From an uncultured Formosa sp. (GTDB taxonomy: Bacteria > Bacteroidota > Bacteroidia > Flavobacteriales > Flavobacteriaceae), in assembly GCA_913052445.1 (NCBI GenBank), contig CAJXDP010000001.1:123791-187790 (forward strand): a stretch of 64,000 nt of DNA. Direction: 5' to 3'. Made by a program: the position numbers and the translations under genes. Under the pieces are notes generated by a model, which saw only the letters and a list, made by a program, of their open reading frames with translations, ran no database searches and had not been told where the DNA came from. Below are positions 7,998 through 16,432 of the stretch, piece after piece. Every line of letters begins with the position of its first letter. Positions within the stretch are counted from its first letter, which is position 1.

Positions 7998-8939
7998 TTA
8001 TTTTAAACGATTCTCAAGCCACTTAGTTATAAAAATTAACTTTTTTGATGTACATTGATCAAGACTTTGGAGTCCTAAAAACTTTTTTCTTTTTGTTCTT
8101 AAATTCATTTGAAACTTATACCATAAAAAGGGTTTTCTGTATGATCTAAAATAGATAAGTTCTAATTCTTTTTTAAGTACACATGTTTTATTTTTTATTT
8201 CAATATGGTTAGCTAAGCCTTGCGGGGTATACTGATTTTCGTTACGAAATTTATACTTAATATTATCTGTAAAATCTTCAGAGTTGTTTTTGAAATAAGT
8301 TTCAAATGTTGATTTTCTAAGTGGGTGAGGAGTATGTTTAAAGTTATAATACTGATTCATTCCAATCATTTCCGCCGCTTTTTGCTGGGCTCTTTTGTGA
8401 CTAGCTTTTGTTTTTTTGAATTTTTTGTAAAAAATATCTCTATCAAAACTTAGCCATTTCCCTCTAAGAACCGGGAAAGTGTTTATAAAAAAATCACTAG
8501 GTTTAGTTGGATTAATGAGAAAAAAATCATCATTGAAATATATAAAATGCTCGGCTAGCCCTGGAATTCTGTGGATACAGGTTTCAATTGGCCTGCAGTT
8601 AAAAACAGGAAGAAACTTTTCATAGCCTTCAAAAATTACCTTATGATCAACAATTGAAACATTTCTATAACAGTCTTTTGTTTTACTTTTTTCTAAAAAA
8701 TTAGGAGTTTGTTCATCTGTAATAATGTATATATTCTCAATGTATTGAGCGAATTTCAGTATCGAATCTATAGTAAATTTTATTTCATTAACTTGATCAA
8801 ACCTTGTTCTAAATTTTATTGAAGAAATCTCATTTTTATCCTCAACATATTTTGATATTTTCTCTTTATGTCTATACTCATTTCCGTTAACCCATAAGAT
8901 CACTGCGTCAATTGAATGAGAGTTGGTTTCTTGTTTCAT
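7998..8939 (-). CDS. Stealth-family sugar phosphotransferase
   Basis: This 313-residue protein carries the conserved regions of the Stealth family, enzymes that transfer a hexose-1-phosphate to make phosphodiester-linked polysaccharides. CR1 is IDAVILWVNGNEYRHKEK at residue 10. CR2 is RFDQVNEIKFTIDSILKFAQYIENIYIITDEQTP near 45 and continues to the HRIPGLAEHFIYFNDDFFL segment near 125. CR3 appears as HTPHPLRKS near 205. The asparagine-aspartate pair NDD is intact. It is encoded three bases after the TupA-like gene and convergent with the glycosyltransferase and kinase genes. The product may be a capsule, an O-antigen-like chain or a surface decoration. Confidence 0.85.
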   Translation of the reverse strand: MKQETNSHSIDAVILWVNGNEYRHKEKISKYVEDKNEISSIKFRTRFDQVNEIKFTIDSILKFAQYIENIYIITDEQTPNFLEKSKTKDCYRNVSIVDHKVIFEGYEKFLPVFNCRPIETCIHRIPGLAEHFIYFNDDFFLINPTKPSDFFINTFPVLRGKWLSFDRDIFYKKFKKTKASHKRAQQKAAEMIGMNQYYNFKHTPHPLRKSTFETYFKNNSEDFTDNIKYKFRNENQYTPQGLANHIEIKNKTCVLKKELELIYFRSYRKPFLWYKFQMNLRTKRKKFLGLQSLDQCTSKKLIFITKWLENRLK

Positions 8940-8942
8940 AGC

Positions 8943-9854
8943 CTAATATTCTGTTATTGATTTTTGCCCTTTTTTCAGTTTAGGAAGATTCATATAATCC
9001 CCAATGATTTTATTATATTCATCAGGGATAAAATCTTTTCTTCCATCAGATGGATAAAAAGTCATTTCACCAAAAATACTTTTTCCTTTAATGGAATAAA
9101 AATCTACTCTCACGAAGGGTAATTTATCACTTAATATTTCAGATAATCTCTTCATTTCTGAAAGATTAGAAGGTTTTTTAATTTCATTTGTAATGCTTTT
9201 TTCTATTGTGACATAGCGAAAAGGCAAAGGTTTGAAGTTTAAGTCAAAAAAACCTCTTTTATGATGGTCGGCTCTGTCAAGGTGAACTTCTAAAAACTTA
9301 GCCACGCCATCGAAGCAATAAAACTTATAGTCTATAAGAGATGAGCTATGATCTTCTTTTAAATACTTTTCTGCTATTAAGCGAGGTTTTACATCTTTGT
9401 AAGCCCATTCTTGACCGGTTCTATAAAATTGATTCGTGCCCAGCCACTTTTTAAATAGCTTAAAGGTAGTATTTGTATTCAACTTATTTTTATCCGTTAC
9501 AATTAAATTATGTCCACTAGAGTGGGTAGCTTTAATCACAAATTGATTTGGTAAATCTTTAAAAGATACTTCTTCTGGTGTGTCATATACTCCAAAAATT
9601 TCATTTAAATATTCAACACCAATTTTTTCTTCAACATAATCTCTGACTGCGAATTTGTCAACTAATTTATTTATAATTTTGGGATGATAAAAGACTTTAT
9701 ACCACTGGATCTTTTCATTAAATTCTTCAGGTTTATATAAATTAAGCCTTTTCCCTGTATAATGTTCATAAAGAAAATGAGCATACAATTTCGGAGGTAA
9801 ATATTTTATTTTTCTAAGAAACCTTAAGCAGAGTTTTCGTAATTTATTACCCAT
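8943..9854 (-). CDS. TupA-like ATP-grasp family protein
   Basis: The 303-residue sequence matches the TupA-type ATP-grasp family, named after a teichuronopeptide synthesis enzyme of Bacillus and common in glycan clusters. Recognisable parts are the opening HFLYEHYTGKRLNLYKPEEFNEKIQWYK, the segment DKFAVRDYVEEKIG, the nucleotide-binding strand FVIKATHSSGHN near 105 and the acidic metal-site stretch VRVDFYSIKGKSIFGEMTFYPSDG near 255. It is expected to ligate an amino acid or similar group to a glycan, or to act as a transferase; this remains an inference. It leads an operon with the Stealth gene. Confidence 0.78.
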   Translation of the reverse strand: MGNKLRKLCLRFLRKIKYLPPKLYAHFLYEHYTGKRLNLYKPEEFNEKIQWYKVFYHPKIINKLVDKFAVRDYVEEKIGVEYLNEIFGVYDTPEEVSFKDLPNQFVIKATHSSGHNLIVTDKNKLNTNTTFKLFKKWLGTNQFYRTGQEWAYKDVKPRLIAEKYLKEDHSSSLIDYKFYCFDGVAKFLEVHLDRADHHKRGFFDLNFKPLPFRYVTIEKSITNEIKKPSNLSEMKRLSEILSDKLPFVRVDFYSIKGKSIFGEMTFYPSDGRKDFIPDEYNKIIGDYMNLPKLKKGQKSITEY

Positions 9855-9899
9855 ATAAATGAAGGTTTTGTTGAATACAGGTGGTAGCTTTAAAATGGA

Positions 9900-10715
9900 C
9901 TATACTGCTACATTATGTGTTCTCAATGCATCGTTTAACGATGTTTTTTTATTAGTACTTTCTTTTCGTTTTCCAATAATTAGTGCACAAGGCACGTTAA
10001 ATGAACCAGAAGGAAATTCTTTAGCATAACTACCAGGAATAACGACTGAACGTGCAGGTACAATGCCTTTAAACTCTTTTGGTTCTTCTCCAGTAATATC
10101 AATTATTTTTGTACTCATTGTTAGAATAACCCCTGCGCCTAATACTGCTTCAGTCTCGACACGAACACCTTCAACTACTATACAGCGAGAGCCTATAAAA
10201 GCATTATCTTCAATAACAACAGGAGCTGCTTGCAATGGTTCTAAAACACCTCCAATTCCAACTCCTCCAGAAAGGTGAACATTTTTTCCAATTTGAGCAC
10301 AACTTCCTACTGTTGCCCAAGTGTCCACCATAGTTCCTTCATCTACATATGCTCCGATATTAACATAGCTAGGCATTAAAATGGTACCTTTTGAAATGTA
10401 GGCACCATGGCGCGCTACTGCTTGAGGAACAACTCGAACACCTTTTTCGGCATATCCTTTTTTTAAAGGGATTTTATCATGAAATTCAAAAGGACCAACC
10501 TCAATTGATTTCATAGTTTGAATTGGAAAGTACATCACCACTGCTTTTTTAATCCATTCATTAACTTTCCATCCTTTGGGTGTTGGTTCTGCAACTCGGA
10601 GCTCACCTTTGTCTAATAAATCTATTATTGATCGAATCGCCTTTTTTGTTATATTTTCCTGCAGAAGAGTTCTGTCATCCCATGCAGATTCAATAAGTGT
10701 TCTCAAATTAGTCAT
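9900..10715 (-). CDS. dapD: Tetrahydrodipicolinate N-succinyltransferase
   Basis: DapD transfers a succinyl group from succinyl-CoA to tetrahydrodipicolinate in the lysine and meso-diaminopimelate pathway, which feeds peptidoglycan. The 271-residue protein has the opening LRTLIESAWDDRTLL and then the left-handed beta-helix repeats typical of hexapeptide transferases (GAYVDEGTMVDTWATVGSCAQIGKNVHLSGGVGIGGVLEP). The C-terminal cap reads CALIIGKRKEST. It is divergent from ruvX, and a TAnnTTTG box lies 13 bases before its ATG. Confidence 0.97.
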   Translation of the reverse strand: MTNLRTLIESAWDDRTLLQENITKKAIRSIIDLLDKGELRVAEPTPKGWKVNEWIKKAVVMYFPIQTMKSIEVGPFEFHDKIPLKKGYAEKGVRVVPQAVARHGAYISKGTILMPSYVNIGAYVDEGTMVDTWATVGSCAQIGKNVHLSGGVGIGGVLEPLQAAPVVIEDNAFIGSRCIVVEGVRVETEAVLGAGVILTMSTKIIDITGEEPKEFKGIVPARSVVIPGSYAKEFPSGSFNVPCALIIGKRKESTNKKTSLNDALRTHNVAV

Positions 10716-10728
10716 TGTGTCTTTTTCA

Positions 10729-10736
10729 CAAATATA
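10729..10736 (-). promoter_or_regulatory. Promoter -7 box of dapD
   Basis: TATATTTG on the minus strand fits TAnnTTTG and ends 13 bases before the dapD ATG, implying a leader of only a few bases. I see no TTG at the normal upstream spacing. Confidence 0.45.
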
Positions 10737-10839
10737 ACCTTAATAAAAAAATATCATTAAATAATTAGTTTTTTTTGCAATTTAGCGGCTCTATTTTAAG
10801 CGTAGGTAGATCCGTTTTAAATTCTTATTTTAGCAGTAT

Positions 10840-11250
10840 ATGGGACGTCTCCTGGGAATTGACTATGGTAGTAAGCGGACGGGAATAGCCGTTACAGACG
10901 AGATGCAAATTATAGCATCAGGATTAACTACTGTAGACTCCAAAACCTTAATTGATTTTTTAAAATCTTATTCTGCTAAAGAAACAGTTGAACTAATTCT
11001 AATAGGATTGCCAAAACAAATGAATAATGAGCTTTCAGAAAGTGAGCCATTAATTTTGAAATTCATTAAAACACTATCTAAAGAACTCCCTAACATACCC
11101 ATCAAAAGGGTCGATGAACGCTTTACTTCAAAAATGGCTTTCCAGACAATGATTGATAGTGGTCTTACTAGAAAACAACGTAAAAACAAGGCGCTTGTAG
11201 ATGAAATTAGTGCAACGCTTATTCTTCAATCCTATCTTCATAATAAATAA
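10840..11250 (+). CDS. ruvX: Putative pre-16S rRNA nuclease (RuvX/YqgF)
   Basis: The 136-residue protein has the RNase H-like fold of the YqgF/RuvX family, which trims the 5' end of 16S rRNA and was first predicted as a Holliday junction resolvase. It shows the first catalytic aspartate in LLGIDYGSKRTGIAVTD, the glycine-rich LILIGLPKQMNNELSE, and the last acidic residues in VDERFTSKMA and KALVDEISATLILQSYL. It starts the run ruvX-def-DUF5606, an order I recall from other Flavobacteriaceae. Confidence 0.93.
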   Translation: MGRLLGIDYGSKRTGIAVTDEMQIIASGLTTVDSKTLIDFLKSYSAKETVELILIGLPKQMNNELSESEPLILKFIKTLSKELPNIPIKRVDERFTSKMAFQTMIDSGLTRKQRKNKALVDEISATLILQSYLHNK

Positions 11251-11285
11251 TTCTAGAAGTATTATTTTATAAAACCAAAGAATTG

Positions 11286-11293
11286 TATTTTTG
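11286..11293 (+). promoter_or_regulatory. Promoter -7 box of def
   Basis: TATTTTTG fits the Bacteroidota -7 box and lies 19 bases before the def ATG, in the 62-base spacer after ruvX. Confidence 0.4.
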
Positions 11294-11312
11294 ACCCCTT
11301 ATTAACAAAAGC

Positions 11313-11906
11313 ATGATTTTACCAATTGTAGCCTATGGAGATTCTGTTCTTAAGAAGAGAGCTTCTGAGATTTCCAAAGGCACTCCAAAATTAGATGAAA
11401 CCATTTCCAATATGTACGAGACTATGTATGGTGCTTTTGGAGTTGGATTAGCAGCTCCACAAGTTGGACTTTCAATTCGTTTATTCCTTGTAGATACATC
11501 CCCTTTTGCAGATGATGAGGAATTTTCTATTGAAGATCGAAAAATATTAAAGGGTTTTAGAAGAACATTTATTAATGCTAAAATTATTGAAGAATCAGGA
11601 GAGGAATGGTCCTTTAATGAAGGGTGTTTAAGCATACCAAATGTTCGTGAAGAAGTGTTGAGAAAGCCAGTTATAGTAGTAGAATATCAAGACGAAAATT
11701 TTGAGAACCACAAAGAAACATTTGTTGGCTTAATTGCTAGGGTGATTCAGCATGAATATGATCATATTGAAGGAATTTTGTTTACCGATAAAGTGTCATC
11801 CCTCAAAAAGCGCCTTCTTAAGGGTAAATTAATTAATATATCCAAAGGAAAAACTAGTGTCGATTATCGAATGCGTTTTCCAAATATGTCAAAAAAAAGA
11901 TCTTAA
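11313..11906 (+). CDS. def: Peptide deformylase
   Basis: Def removes the formyl group from the N-terminal methionine of new proteins in the cytosol, using a bound metal ion. All three family motifs are present: GVGLAAPQVG (motif I), EGCLSIP (motif II with the cysteine ligand) and QHEYDHIEG (motif III with two histidine ligands and the catalytic glutamate). The 197-residue length is normal for the Bacteroidota type, which carries an extra loop (SPFADDEEFSIEDRKILKG) between motifs I and II. The DUF5606 gene follows 21 bases downstream. Confidence 0.97.
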   Translation: MILPIVAYGDSVLKKRASEISKGTPKLDETISNMYETMYGAFGVGLAAPQVGLSIRLFLVDTSPFADDEEFSIEDRKILKGFRRTFINAKIIEESGEEWSFNEGCLSIPNVREEVLRKPVIVVEYQDENFENHKETFVGLIARVIQHEYDHIEGILFTDKVSSLKKRLLKGKLINISKGKTSVDYRMRFPNMSKKRS

Positions 11907-11927
11907 ATCAATAACATAACTTAATTA

Positions 11928-12347
11928 ATGGAATTAGATAAAATTTTAGCCATTTCAAAAAAACCAGGCTTATATAAATTAGTAACACAATCTCGAGGTG
12001 GCTTTATTGCAGAATCTTTATTAGATCAAAAACGTATTTCAGTTATTATTAGTAGTAACGTGAGTTTGCTGAGTGAAATTGCAATATACACACTCAGTGA
12101 AGAAGTGCCCTTAAAAACTGTTTTCTATAAGATTTATGAGAAAGAAAATGGCGAGCAAACAAGCACAAGTCCTAAAGCTTCTAAAGACGATTTAGAAGCC
12201 TATTTTTTCTCTGTGCTGTCTGATTACGATGAGGATCGTGTCTATGCTAGTGACATTAAAAAGATATTGAATTGGTATAATTTATTAAATCTTCACAAGC
12301 TTCTCGATTTTAAAAACGAGAAGCTTGGTTCTGATGAAGAGGAATAG
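11928..12347 (+). CDS. DUF5606 domain-containing protein
   Basis: This 139-residue protein opens MELDKILAISKKPGLYKLVTQSRGGFIAESLLDQKR, the signature of DUF5606, a conserved Bacteroidota family found downstream of def. Its function is unknown; the N-terminal half resembles a small all-beta nucleic-acid-binding fold and the C-terminus is acidic (KLGSDEEE). No signal peptide or membrane segment is present. A perfect 10-base inverted repeat lies inside the 3' end of the gene, just before the terminator. Confidence 0.88.
   Translation: MELDKILAISKKPGLYKLVTQSRGGFIAESLLDQKRISVIISSNVSLLSEIAIYTLSEEVPLKTVFYKIYEKENGEQTSTSPKASKDDLEAYFFSVLSDYDEDRVYASDIKKILNWYNLLNLHKLLDFKNEKLGSDEEE
12297..12326 (+). repeat. 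Perfect inverted repeat inside the 3' end of the DUF5606 gene
   Basis: The arms AAGCTTCTCG and CGAGAAGCTT are exact complements around a 10-base AT loop. The repeat is wholly coding and ends 21 bases before the stop codon is complete, and the transcription terminator hairpin begins shortly after. In RNA it would form a strong stem next to the terminator stem. Confidence 0.7.
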
Positions 12348-12374
12348 AAAAAAGCAGCTTTAAGCTGCTTTTTT
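12348..12374. terminator. Rho-independent terminator after def-DUF5606
   Basis: A stem AAAAAAGCAGC / GCTGCTTTTTT with a TTTAA loop is followed by a run of T. It immediately follows the DUF5606 stop codon and separates this operon from the MATE gene. Confidence 0.85.
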
Positions 12375-12392
12375 TAACACTTTATTTTACAA

Positions 12393-13772
12393 ATGGTTGC
12401 ACACCTAACAAAAGAATTTCGCTACAATTGGAAGTTGTCAGCTCCTGTTATTATGGGGATGTTGGGACATACTTTTGTTGGTTTAGTGGATAATATTATG
12501 GTGGGACAACTAGGGTCTGCACAATTGGCAGCAGTATCGCTTGGTAATAGCTTTTTCTTTGTAGCTATGTCATTAGGTATAGGTTTTTCTACTGCTATTA
12601 CCCCATTGATTGCCGAAGCGGATTCTGAAAATAACTTCAAAAAAGGAAAATCTGCGTTTAAGCATGGTTTGTTTTTATGTACGGTTTTAAGCCTTTTTCT
12701 TTTTGGAATAATTCTATTAGCTAAACCACTCATGTACATGATGGAGCAACCCGAAGAAGTGGTGCTTTTAACAATGCCTTACTTAGATATTATAGCAATT
12801 TCTTTAATCCCTCTGATTATATTTCAAGGATTTAAGCAATTTAGTGACGGGCTTTCATTGACTAAGCATGCGATGTATGCAACTATAGTCAGCAACCTAA
12901 TAAATATAGGTTTTAATTACCTTTTGATTTTTGGTAAATTTGGTTTTCCTAAGATGGGAATCGTTGGGGCTGGGGTGGGTACGTTAGTGTCGCGAGTTAC
13001 TATGATTGTTATTATATGGGTTCTTCTTAAAAATGATAGAAAAGCATCTGCCTTTGTTAGTAATATTAAGTTGTTTGTTTTAGAAAGTAAGATGCTTAAA
13101 AAAATAACTAATTTGGGATTGCCTAGCGCAATGCAAATGTTTTTTGAAGTTGCTATTTTCACATCTGCTATTTGGCTTAGTGGGCTTTTGGGTAAAAATG
13201 CACAAGCAGCAAACCAAATTGCACTTAATTTATCTTCAATGACATTTATGATCGCAATGGGATTAAGTGTAACAGCGATGATTCGTGTTGGTAATCAAAA
13301 GGGGTTGAAAAATTATGTTGAGCTTCAGCGTATAGCAAAGTCTATATTTCTAATGGGTATTATGTTTGCATCTCTTTTTGCGCTTCTCTTTTTGATTTTT
13401 CATGATATTTTACCAGCCCTTTACCTAGATTTAGAAGATGTAAACAATTATTTAGATAATCAAGAAGTAGTGGCAATTGCTTCAAAATTACTAATTGTAG
13501 CCGCCTTGTTTCAAATTAGTGATAGTATTCAGGTTGTTTTTTTAGGCGCTCTTAGGGGTTTGCAAGATGTAAAGATACCAACGCTTCTAACTTTTATAGC
13601 CTATTGGATGATTGGATTCCCTACTAGTTATTTTCTTGGAAAAGAAACGGCTTATGGCAGCCCTGGTATTTGGATTGGTCTTTTGGTAGGATTAGCATCG
13701 GCCTCCATTTTTTTATATCTTAGATTTATTTATTTAACGAATCGATTGATTCAAGCTAATAAAAGTAATTAA
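12393..13772 (+). CDS. MATE family efflux transporter
   Basis: The 459-residue inner-membrane protein has about twelve membrane segments and two related halves, as expected for multidrug and toxin extrusion transporters driven by H+ or Na+ gradients. The first half shows PVIMGMLGHTFVGLVDNIMVGQLGSAQLAAVSLGNSFFF and the second GLPSAMQMFFEVAIFTSAIWLSGLLGKNAQAANQIALNLSSMTFM, both classic MATE signatures. It starts right after the terminator and is followed at spacings of two bases by two more plus-strand genes, so it leads an operon. The substrate is not predictable. Confidence 0.95.
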   Translation: MVAHLTKEFRYNWKLSAPVIMGMLGHTFVGLVDNIMVGQLGSAQLAAVSLGNSFFFVAMSLGIGFSTAITPLIAEADSENNFKKGKSAFKHGLFLCTVLSLFLFGIILLAKPLMYMMEQPEEVVLLTMPYLDIIAISLIPLIIFQGFKQFSDGLSLTKHAMYATIVSNLINIGFNYLLIFGKFGFPKMGIVGAGVGTLVSRVTMIVIIWVLLKNDRKASAFVSNIKLFVLESKMLKKITNLGLPSAMQMFFEVAIFTSAIWLSGLLGKNAQAANQIALNLSSMTFMIAMGLSVTAMIRVGNQKGLKNYVELQRIAKSIFLMGIMFASLFALLFLIFHDILPALYLDLEDVNNYLDNQEVVAIASKLLIVAALFQISDSIQVVFLGALRGLQDVKIPTLLTFIAYWMIGFPTSYFLGKETAYGSPGIWIGLLVGLASASIFLYLRFIYLTNRLIQANKSN

Positions 13773-13774
13773 TT

Positions 13775-14002
13775 ATGAAGTTACCAAAATTTATTCTTGG
13801 AGATAATACAGACTTTCCTGAAGCTATATTTGTGATTCATACAGACTTTCCTCGTTTTATTATCAATTTACAAACAGACGAGTTGGAATGGTTAGAGGAT
13901 TTTGACACTCAAGACGAAGAAGAGCTTATTTTAGAAACAGAGACAGCCATTAAAGAAGCTACTGAATTTTATGACAAAGAAGTCTCTACATACGATAATT
14001 AA
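13775..14002 (+). CDS. Conserved small acidic protein of Flavobacteriaceae
   Basis: The 75-residue product reads MKLPKFILGDNTDFPEAIFVIHTDFPRFIINLQTDELEWLEDF with an acidic C-terminal helix. I recall similar uncharacterised proteins in other Flavobacteriaceae but know no function. It is packed two bases after the MATE gene and two bases before the PAP2 gene, which supports its being real and co-expressed with both. It has no signal peptide or membrane segment. Confidence 0.82.
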   Translation: MKLPKFILGDNTDFPEAIFVIHTDFPRFIINLQTDELEWLEDFDTQDEEELILETETAIKEATEFYDKEVSTYDN

Positions 14003-14004
14003 TC

Positions 14005-14562
14005 ATGCTAGATCAACTCATAGAATTTGATAAGTCATTTCTAATATTTCTAAATAACTTGGGGTCTCCGACTTGGGACGGCTTTTGGTTATTAGTTACA
14101 AATAAACGCACCTTTATTCCAATGTACTTGGTTTTGCTTTACTTTATGTGTAAGTCGTTAAGTAAAAAGGGGGTGTTTTTTCTATTGATTTCAATTATAT
14201 TTATGATTATTTTTACAGATCAAATTACTAATCTGTTTAAATTTACTTTTGAACGTCTTCGTCCCTGCGCACAGGTAGGAGTGTTAGAGTTTATAAGACA
14301 AGATAGTTGTTGGGGCTTTGGGTTTTTCTCTGGACACTCTTCAAATTCAATGGCAACATCTATTTTCGTGGGTTTGATGCTTCGTCGCACACACAAAAAA
14401 CTAATCTATCTATTGATTATATGGAGTATTACCGTTGCCTATAGCCGTATTTACTTAGGATTGCATTATCCCTTAGATATTTTATGTGGTCTTAGCTTTG
14501 GAGTATTATCAGGATATTTGTTCTACAGAGTTTTTCAAGCTTTAAGAATGCGTTTTCTGTAA
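14005..14562 (+). CDS. PAP2 family membrane phosphatase
   Basis: The 185-residue protein has about five membrane segments and the three phosphatase motifs of the PAP2 superfamily: KFTFERLRPC (KxxxxxxRP), SGHS (with the proton-donating histidine) and SRIYLGLHYPLDI (SRxxxxxHxxxD with the nucleophilic histidine). Such enzymes dephosphorylate undecaprenyl pyrophosphate, phosphatidate or lipid A at the periplasmic face. The C55-PP role would fit the envelope-rich surroundings, but the sequence does not decide it. Its last 21 bases overlap the convergent meaB gene. Confidence 0.92.
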   Translation: MLDQLIEFDKSFLIFLNNLGSPTWDGFWLLVTNKRTFIPMYLVLLYFMCKSLSKKGVFFLLISIIFMIIFTDQITNLFKFTFERLRPCAQVGVLEFIRQDSCWGFGFFSGHSSNSMATSIFVGLMLRRTHKKLIYLLIIWSITVAYSRIYLGLHYPLDILCGLSFGVLSGYLFYRVFQALRMRFL

Positions 14563-15633
14563 GTTGAGTAGGTATTTAGCTGCTGCAAAAGGGGAGCGCT
14601 TATTGTTTTTAATTAATATGATTTGAGACTCCATCTCTTTGATAATTTCGTCATTTTTGAAGAACTGGTCTTTTAGTTGATTTTCAATAGATTGAATTAG
14701 CCAAAATATGTTTTGTTCCTGCCGTTTTTGGGTTAAATACCCTTCTGATTTCGCCAGACTCACATAGTCTTTAATCAAAGTCCAGCTTTCTTCGATTCCC
14801 TTGGATTCGAGTGAACTGCACATAATTACTTTTGGTGTCCAGTTAGAGGCTTTGGCTGGGTAGAGGTGAAGGGCTCTTTTAAATTCCAACATCGATAATT
14901 TGGCGGCATTTTTATTATTTCCGTCTGCTTTGTTAATAATAATTGCATCAGCCATCTCTATGATTCCTCGTTTAATTCCTTGTAGTTCATCGCCTGCGCC
15001 AGCTAGTTTAAGGAGTAGGAAAAAGTCAACCATACTGTGAACGGCTGTTTCACTTTGTCCAACTCCTACGGTTTCAATTAAAATTACATCATACCCAGCG
15101 GCTTCGCAAAGTGTAATTGATTCTCGTGTGTGTCGTGCTACGCCTCCTAAAGATTCTCCTGCTGCTGATGGTCTAATAAAAGCATTTGGGTTCCTTACCA
15201 AGGAGTCCATTCGAGTTTTATCACCTAAAATACTACCCTTACTTAGACTGCTACTGGGATCTACAGCTAAAACAGCTACTTTACTACCTAGCGAGGTTAA
15301 GTAGGCACCCAAGGATTCGATATAAGTACTTTTTCCAACCCCTGGCACTCCAGTAATGCCAACTCGTATAGAAGGCTTTGTGTGTTCTAAGCAGTTTTGA
15401 ATTAAGTTATTTGCTTTTGTTTGGTGGGATATATTCTGACTTTCAATCAAAGTGATGCCTCTACTTAATGCGGTGGTATTGCTTTCTAAAATACCTTTAA
15501 GTAATTTTTCAACTGAGGGCTGATCCCGCCGTTTTCTTTTTAATTTAGAAATCGCATTTTTATTCGTAGATTCTTGTTCGGGAACTCCTTTGTGTTCTCG
15601 AAATGCAGCTTTATTAGATAGATTGTTATTCAC
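14542..15633 (-). CDS. meaB: Methylmalonyl-CoA mutase-associated GTPase MeaB
   Basis: MeaB is a G3E-family GTPase chaperone that gates delivery of adenosylcobalamin to methylmalonyl-CoA mutase and protects the enzyme. The P-loop GVPGVGKSTYIESLG lies near 95, the switch segment AVDPSSSLSKGSILGDKTRM near 122, the Walker B region DVILIETVGVGQSE near 180 and NKADGNN near 235. The 363 residues include an N-terminal basic tail of about 45 residues that looks unconserved. The track start is GTG. The cobalamin adenosyltransferase gene that would supply its cofactor is 6 kb away in this window; no mutase gene is present. Confidence 0.93.
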   Translation of the reverse strand: MNNNLSNKAAFREHKGVPEQESTNKNAISKLKRKRRDQPSVEKLLKGILESNTTALSRGITLIESQNISHQTKANNLIQNCLEHTKPSIRVGITGVPGVGKSTYIESLGAYLTSLGSKVAVLAVDPSSSLSKGSILGDKTRMDSLVRNPNAFIRPSAAGESLGGVARHTRESITLCEAAGYDVILIETVGVGQSETAVHSMVDFFLLLKLAGAGDELQGIKRGIIEMADAIIINKADGNNKNAAKLSMLEFKRALHLYPAKASNWTPKVIMCSSLESKGIEESWTLIKDYVSLAKSEGYLTQKRQEQNIFWLIQSIENQLKDQFFKNDEIIKEMESQIILIKNNKRSPFAAAKYLLNLQKTHS

Positions 15634-15722
15634 AGCAAAATTGTTGGTACTAATTTAATCTAATTTTTTATACTGGGAATGTTTTTTTGAATGTACGTAT
15701 CTTTAAGTCATATTTTATTTCA

Positions 15723-16403
15723 ATGGATTTTGAAAAATTTTTAATGGGGTTGTCAGAAGAGTCAATTAAAGTTATTGCTCCTGAGGTGGATTTTAGTGCT
15801 TATACTCCTATAGATTTGTCAGTGAGAAATAAAGATTTGGAAAAATTTGACTTACAATGTTCCGCTTCTTGGGCCAACTACATAGCCTCCTACCTTAGAA
15901 ACTGTCAAAAATTAATAGCCCATGGGGGGTACTTGGAGCGTCGTGCTTTGTATGACAGAAGTGATTATTTTTACCAAACTAGTTCTTTAAAATCACGGAA
16001 TATTCACTTAGGGGTAGATTTATGGTGTGATGAAGAAACCGCTGTTTTAGCCGCTTTTGATGGTGTGATACATAGTTTTTCAGATAATATAAATTTTGGT
16101 GATTATGGGCCTACAGTAGTTGTAAAGCATTCTATAAAAGATGTTGTTTTTTACACTCTTTATGGTCATTTGTCTAGGTCATCAATTAAAAGTTTATGTA
16201 AAAACACTCAAATACTTAAAGGTCAGGTTATTGGATTTTTAGGTAATAGCAAAATTAATGGTGATTACGCATCACATTTACACTTTCAAATTATAAAAGA
16301 TATGCAACATTACAAGGGTGATTACCCAGGTGTATCTTCACAGGCTGATATTGAATTTTATTGCAATAATTGTCCAGACCCTAACTTAGTTTTGAAACTA
16401 TAA
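15723..16403 (+). CDS. M23 family metallopeptidase-like protein
   Basis: The product has a LytM/M23 core: HLGVDLW supplies the first histidine and the aspartate ligand, TLYGHLS carries the catalytic histidine region and HLHFQI ends the site with the HxH motif, so the zinc site is intact. M23 enzymes usually cut peptidoglycan peptides, but this protein has no signal peptide and may be cytosolic or exported by another route. The ORF track begins at a TTG at 15687 that overlaps a TATCTTTA promoter-like box, so I use the ATG at 15723 (MDFEKFLMGL). Confidence 0.82.
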   Translation: MDFEKFLMGLSEESIKVIAPEVDFSAYTPIDLSVRNKDLEKFDLQCSASWANYIASYLRNCQKLIAHGGYLERRALYDRSDYFYQTSSLKSRNIHLGVDLWCDEETAVLAAFDGVIHSFSDNINFGDYGPTVVVKHSIKDVVFYTLYGHLSRSSIKSLCKNTQILKGQVIGFLGNSKINGDYASHLHFQIIKDMQHYKGDYPGVSSQADIEFYCNNCPDPNLVLKL

Positions 16404-16432
16404 TTGTTAGCTAATTCTTAGATTATTTTTAA

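Noticed and set aside
11333-11635. 100-residue minus-strand ORF antisense to def
   Set aside because: Def is certain from its three motifs, and the antisense frame shows no domain or start signal.
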